Shown piece after piece: positions 4,695 through 7,323 of a stretch of 7,323 nt of DNA. Under the pieces are notes generated by a model. It ran no database searches and had not been told where the DNA came from. It saw only the letters and a list, made by a program, of their open reading frames with translations. Numbering within the stretch: position 1 is the stretch's first letter; each line of letters begins with the position of its first letter. Where the stretch lies: the NCBI GenBank assembly GCA_958428675.1, contig CAUAGV010000083.1, positions 1 to 7,323 of the forward strand, read 5' to 3'. The translations under genes were made by a program, and so were the position numbers. The DNA is from an uncultured Collinsella sp. Its GTDB lineage: Bacteria; Actinomycetota; Coriobacteriia; Coriobacteriales; Coriobacteriaceae.

Positions 4695-5720
4695 ATGGCA
4701 GTAAAGGTTGCTATTAACGGCTTCGGTCGCATCGGTCGTCTGGCTTTCCGTCAGATGTTCGGTCATGAGGGCTCCGAGATCGTCGCTATCAACGACCTCA
4801 CCTCTCCCGATATGCTCGCTTACCTGCTGAAGTACGACTCCACGCAGGGCAACTACGCTCGCGATCACGAGGTCGTTGCTGGCGAGGATTCCATCACCGT
4901 TGACGGCAAGGAGATCAAGATCTACAAGGAGGCCGACGCCAACAACCTGCCTTGGGGCGACCTCGACGTCGACGTCGTTCTCGAGTGCACCGGCTTCTAC
5001 ACCAGCAAGGCTAAGGCTCAGGCCCACATCAACGCTGGCGCCAAGAAGGTCGTCATCTCCGCTCCGGCCGGCAGCGATCTGCCCACCATCGTGTACAACG
5101 TCAACCATGAGACGCTGACCGCTGAGGACAACATCATCTCCGCTGCTTCTTGCACCACCAACTGCCTCGCCCCGATGGCCAAGGGTCTGAACGACTTCGC
5201 TCCCATCGTGTCCGGCATCATGACCACCATCCACGCCTTCACTGGCGACCAGATGCCTCTCGACGGCCCGCAGCGCAAGGGCAACTTCCGTCGTTCCCGC
5301 GCTTGCTCCGAGAACATCGTCCCCAACACCACCGGTGCTGCTAAGGCTATCGGCCTGGTTCTCCCTGAGCTCAACGGCAAGCTCATCGGTGCTGCTCAGC
5401 GCGTCCCGACGCCGACCGGCTCGCTGACCAACCTCTACGCCGTCGTTGACAAGAAGGTCACCGTCGACGAGGTCAACGCTGCCATGAAGGCCTACGCCGA
5501 GACCATCCCCGATACCTTCGCCTACAACGAGGACCAGATCGTCTCCCGCGACATCGTCGGCGAGACCCACGGCTCCATCTTCGACGCCACCCAGACCATG
5601 GCTTCCGACCTCGGCAACGGCCAGACTCTCGTTCAGGTCACCTCTTGGTACGACAACGAGAACTCCTACACCTCCCAGATGGTCCGCACCATCAAGTACT
5701 TCGAGAAGTTCGTTGCTTAA
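4695..5720 (+). CDS. gap: Glyceraldehyde-3-phosphate dehydrogenase, type I, NAD-dependent
   Basis: A 341-residue cytosolic GAPDH, full family length, oxidising glyceraldehyde-3-P to 1,3-bisphosphoglycerate with NAD+ and phosphate. The Rossmann dinucleotide motif is NGFGRIGR (8-15). N33-D34 in AINDLT is the acidic cofactor-ribose site that marks NAD preference. The catalytic signature ASCTTNCLAP (151-160) places the nucleophile at C153, with partner H180 in TTIHAFTG. The S-loop and GAAKAIGLVLPELNGKL (214-230) are intact. The S-loop (LDGPQRKGN, then NIVPNTTGAAKAIG) resembles clostridial and lactobacillus GAPDH more than the usual actinobacterial form, from memory. Codon choice is strongly biased to C-ending and AAG codons, as for a very highly expressed gene. 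It has its own candidate promoter and a strong terminator, so it is probably transcribed mainly as a single gene although pgk and tpiA follow. Confidence 0.98.
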   Translation: MAVKVAINGFGRIGRLAFRQMFGHEGSEIVAINDLTSPDMLAYLLKYDSTQGNYARDHEVVAGEDSITVDGKEIKIYKEADANNLPWGDLDVDVVLECTGFYTSKAKAQAHINAGAKKVVISAPAGSDLPTIVYNVNHETLTAEDNIISAASCTTNCLAPMAKGLNDFAPIVSGIMTTIHAFTGDQMPLDGPQRKGNFRRSRACSENIVPNTTGAAKAIGLVLPELNGKLIGAAQRVPTPTGSLTNLYAVVDKKVTVDEVNAAMKAYAETIPDTFAYNEDQIVSRDIVGETHGSIFDATQTMASDLGNGQTLVQVTSWYDNENSYTSQMVRTIKYFEKFVA

Positions 5721-5759
5721 GTTATCGGCAATCGACTAGCTCGTTGAGCGTCTAAAGAA

Positions 5760-5805
5760 GGGCGCGGCCTTTAAGGGCTTATGCTCTGGGGTCGCGTCCT
5801 TTTTT
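5760..5805 (+). terminator. Strong intrinsic terminator between gap and pgk
   Basis: GGGCGCGGCC (5760-5769) pairs with GGTCGCGTCC (5790-5799) over 10 base pairs with two G-U wobbles. Inside, AGGGC (5774-5778) pairs with GCTCT (5783-5787) around TTAT. Six T residues (5800-5805) follow directly. It should end most gap transcripts 40 bases after the stop. Confidence 0.92.
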
Positions 5806-5814
5806 ATTGGAAAC

Positions 5815-5842
5815 CGTGCGCACATACGTGCACACATGTACG
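5815..5842 (+). repeat. 28-bp perfectly alternating purine-pyrimidine tract upstream of pgk
   Basis: Every base from 5815 to 5842 alternates pyrimidine and purine, as CG, TG, CA and TA steps with only two TA steps. It contains the palindromes GTGCGCAC (5816-5823), GTGCAC (5828-5833) and ACATGT (5834-5839). As RNA, TACGTG (5825-5830) can pair with CATGTA (5835-5840) around CACA. Such tracts can adopt left-handed Z-DNA under negative supercoiling. It sits between the gap terminator and the pgk ribosome site (AAAGG, 5843-5847). I see no clear pgk promoter here. Confidence 0.8.
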
Positions 5843-5858
5843 AAAGGTAGAAGCAAAC

Positions 5859-7061
5859 ATGGCCTTTACCAAGAAGACCGTCCGCGACATCGATGTCGAC
5901 GGCAAGCGCGTTCTCGTTCGCGTTGACTTCAATGTGCCTATCAAGGACGGCGTCGTGGGCGATACCACCCGCATCAAGGCTGCCCTTCCCACCATCAAGT
6001 ATCTCGTCGAGCACAACGCTCGCGTCATCCTCATGAGCCACCTTGGCCGTCCTGCCGGCACTGGTTTCGAGCCCGAGCTTTCGCTCAAGCCGGTTGCCGC
6101 CAAGCTCGCCGAGCTTTCCGGTCTCGACGTCAGCTTCGTCCAGGACACCTACGGCGAGGAGGCCGCCAAGGCCGTCGAGGCTGTCGAGCCGGGCAAGGTC
6201 CTCGTTCTCGAGAACGTCCGTTTCGATAAGCGCGAGAAGAAGAACGATCCCGAGATCGCCAAGAAGCTCGCTTCCTACGGCGACATCTTCGTTCTCGACG
6301 CCTTCGGCACCGCTCACCGCGCACAAGGTTCCGTCGTGGGCCCGGCCGCCTATCTCCCCGCTGTCGCAGGCTTCCTGCTTGAGAAGGAGGTCGACACGCT
6401 GACCAGCATCTTCGCTGATCCTGAGCGTCCTTTCGTCGCCATCGTCGGCGGTTCCAAGGTTTCCTCCAAGATCGGTGTCCTCGATCATCTGATCGATTCC
6501 GCCGACACCCTGATCATCGGTGGCGGCATGGCCTACACCTTCTTCCTGGCCAAGGGCTACAAGACCGTCGGTACCTCCCTCAAAGAGGAGGACTGGGTCG
6601 AGCGCGCTGCAGAGATGCTCAAGAAGGCTGAGGACAAGGGCGTCAAGATCCTGCTCCCGATCGATAACCTCGTTGCCGACCACTTCGGCGAGGACGCTAC
6701 GGGCGAGGTCGTCGCTTCCGATGCCATCCCCGAGGATCGCATGGGCATGGACATCGGCCCCAAGACCGAGGCCCTTTACGCCGAGGCCATCAAGGGCGCC
6801 AAGACCGTCTTCTGGAACGGCCCCATGGGCGTTTTCGAGTTCGATAACTTCGCGCACGGCACCAAGGCCGTTGCCGAGGCTGTTGCCGAGCTCAAGGCCA
6901 ACGGCGGCACCTCCATCATCGGCGGTGGCGACTCCGTCGCAGCCGTCAACAAGTTCGATCTTGCCGACAAGATGAGCTGGATCTCCACCGGTGGCGGCGC
7001 TTCCATGGAGCTCGTCGAGGGCAAGGCTCTCCCCGGAGTGGAGGCGCTTCTCGATGCCTAA
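5859..7061 (+). CDS. pgk: Phosphoglycerate kinase
   Basis: A 400-residue cytosolic PGK of normal bacterial length, transferring phosphate from 1,3-bisphosphoglycerate to ADP in the first ATP-yielding step after GAPDH. The N-domain substrate motifs are RVDFNVP (21-27), SHLGRP (60-65) and ENVRF (118-122). The hinge and nucleotide side have GGSKVSSKI (197-205), WNGPMGVFEF (319-328), GGGDS (355-359) and STGGGAS (376-382), all intact. The ATG at 5859 is preceded by GAAAGG (5842-5847) with 11 bases of spacing, as before nanE. Earlier in-frame Met codons fall inside the gap terminator and give non-homologous residues. tpiA overlaps its last eight bases. Codon bias is strong, as in gap. Transcription must come from an unrecognised promoter near the alternating tract or from readthrough of the gap terminator. 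Confidence 0.98.
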   Translation: MAFTKKTVRDIDVDGKRVLVRVDFNVPIKDGVVGDTTRIKAALPTIKYLVEHNARVILMSHLGRPAGTGFEPELSLKPVAAKLAELSGLDVSFVQDTYGEEAAKAVEAVEPGKVLVLENVRFDKREKKNDPEIAKKLASYGDIFVLDAFGTAHRAQGSVVGPAAYLPAVAGFLLEKEVDTLTSIFADPERPFVAIVGGSKVSSKIGVLDHLIDSADTLIIGGGMAYTFFLAKGYKTVGTSLKEEDWVERAAEMLKKAEDKGVKILLPIDNLVADHFGEDATGEVVASDAIPEDRMGMDIGPKTEALYAEAIKGAKTVFWNGPMGVFEFDNFAHGTKAVAEAVAELKANGGTSIIGGGDSVAAVNKFDLADKMSWISTGGGASMELVEGKALPGVEALLDA

Positions 7062-7323
7062 TCGCACTAAACTCATCGCCGGCAACTGGAAAATGAACAA
7101 CGACGTTGCCGCTGCCGCTAAGCTCGCTGACGAGCTCGCCGAGGCTCTGCCCGAAGTTCCCGAGGGCGTTGAGGTCCTCGTCTGCCCGCCGACCATCGAC
7201 ATCACCACCGTTCACGCCCGCATGCAGGCTGCCCCCATCGCTCTCGGTGCACAGAACGTGTACTGGGAGGCAAAGGGTGCCTACACCGGCGAGTCCTCCT
7301 GCGACATGCTCAAGTCCGCTGGC
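7054..7323 (+). CDS. tpiA: Triosephosphate isomerase, 3'-truncated by window end
   Basis: The first 90 residues of a TIM of about 250, interconverting dihydroxyacetone phosphate and glyceraldehyde-3-P. The N-terminal signature AGNWKMN (9-15) carries the substrate-binding N11 and catalytic K13. VLVCPP (41-46) and GAQNVYWEAKGAYTGE (65-80) match the family's second and third conserved strands. The ATG overlaps the pgk end by eight bases (ATGCCTAA), and GGAGG (7040-7044) inside pgk lies 9 bases upstream, so translation is coupled to pgk. The catalytic His and Glu lie beyond the window. The frame is open to the last base. Confidence 0.97.
   Translation, partial: MPNRTKLIAGNWKMNNDVAAAAKLADELAEALPEVPEGVEVLVCPPTIDITTVHARMQAAPIALGAQNVYWEAKGAYTGESSCDMLKSAG

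Noticed and set aside
5781..5858. N-terminal extension of pgk
   Set aside because: It would begin inside the gap terminator; the Met at 5859 matches the family start and has a ribosome site.
5736..7208. Long minus-strand open frame (about 490 residues) opposite pgk, and a similar one at 4647-5570 opposite gap
   Set aside because: Both are antisense shadows of highly biased glycolytic genes; the translations are low-complexity Gly/Asp/Leu-rich and match nothing.
1..7323. Novel defence system, mobile element or CRISPR array
   Set aside because: All genes belong to well-known metabolic or regulatory families; there are no transposase genes, terminal repeats, integrases or spaced direct repeats of CRISPR type.

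Overview
The window is about 7.3 kb of GC-rich bacterial DNA (roughly 60% G+C by eye), with every supported gene on the + strand. Gene order and protein style point to an actinobacterium of the Coriobacteriia, most likely Collinsella or a close relative. RapZ has the Arg-type Walker A seen in actinobacteria, rapZ and whiA sit next to gap-pgk-tpiA as in Streptomyces, and GAPDH looks Firmicutes-like. The organism call is inference; there is no rRNA or other direct marker here.

Bases 1-2546 look like a sialic acid / N-acetylmannosamine catabolic cluster. It holds the C-terminal two thirds of a Schiff-base aldolase of the N-acetylneuraminate lyase/DHDPS superfamily, a ROK-family sugar kinase (probable ManNAc kinase), and NanE, the ManNAc-6-P 2-epimerase. 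Together they would convert Neu5Ac to pyruvate plus ManNAc, then ManNAc-6-P, then GlcNAc-6-P. Strong hairpins sit in both gaps of this cluster. The one before nanE (1735-1841) is a long, GU-rich, UUCG-capped structure with alternative pairings and a T-tract, and is the most unusual non-coding feature in the window.

Bases 2547-4501 hold rapZ and whiA, six bases apart. The yvcK/glmR gene that usually lies between them is absent. rapZ is preceded by a strong intrinsic-terminator hairpin whose T-tract abuts its Shine-Dalgarno sequence.

Bases 4502-7323 hold lower glycolysis: gap, pgk and the start of tpiA. The 193-base AT-rich region before gap contains a perfect palindrome of the LacI-family type, a second dyad, a candidate promoter and a leader hairpin. 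gap ends in a strong terminator, which is followed by a 28-bp perfectly alternating purine-pyrimidine tract before pgk. pgk and tpiA overlap by 8 bases, so they are translationally coupled.

No mobile element, CRISPR array, tRNA, rRNA or minus-strand gene could be supported. The genes themselves are mostly core metabolism. What is worth a second look lies in the intergenic RNA and DNA structures and in a few substituted active-site or metal-site residues.
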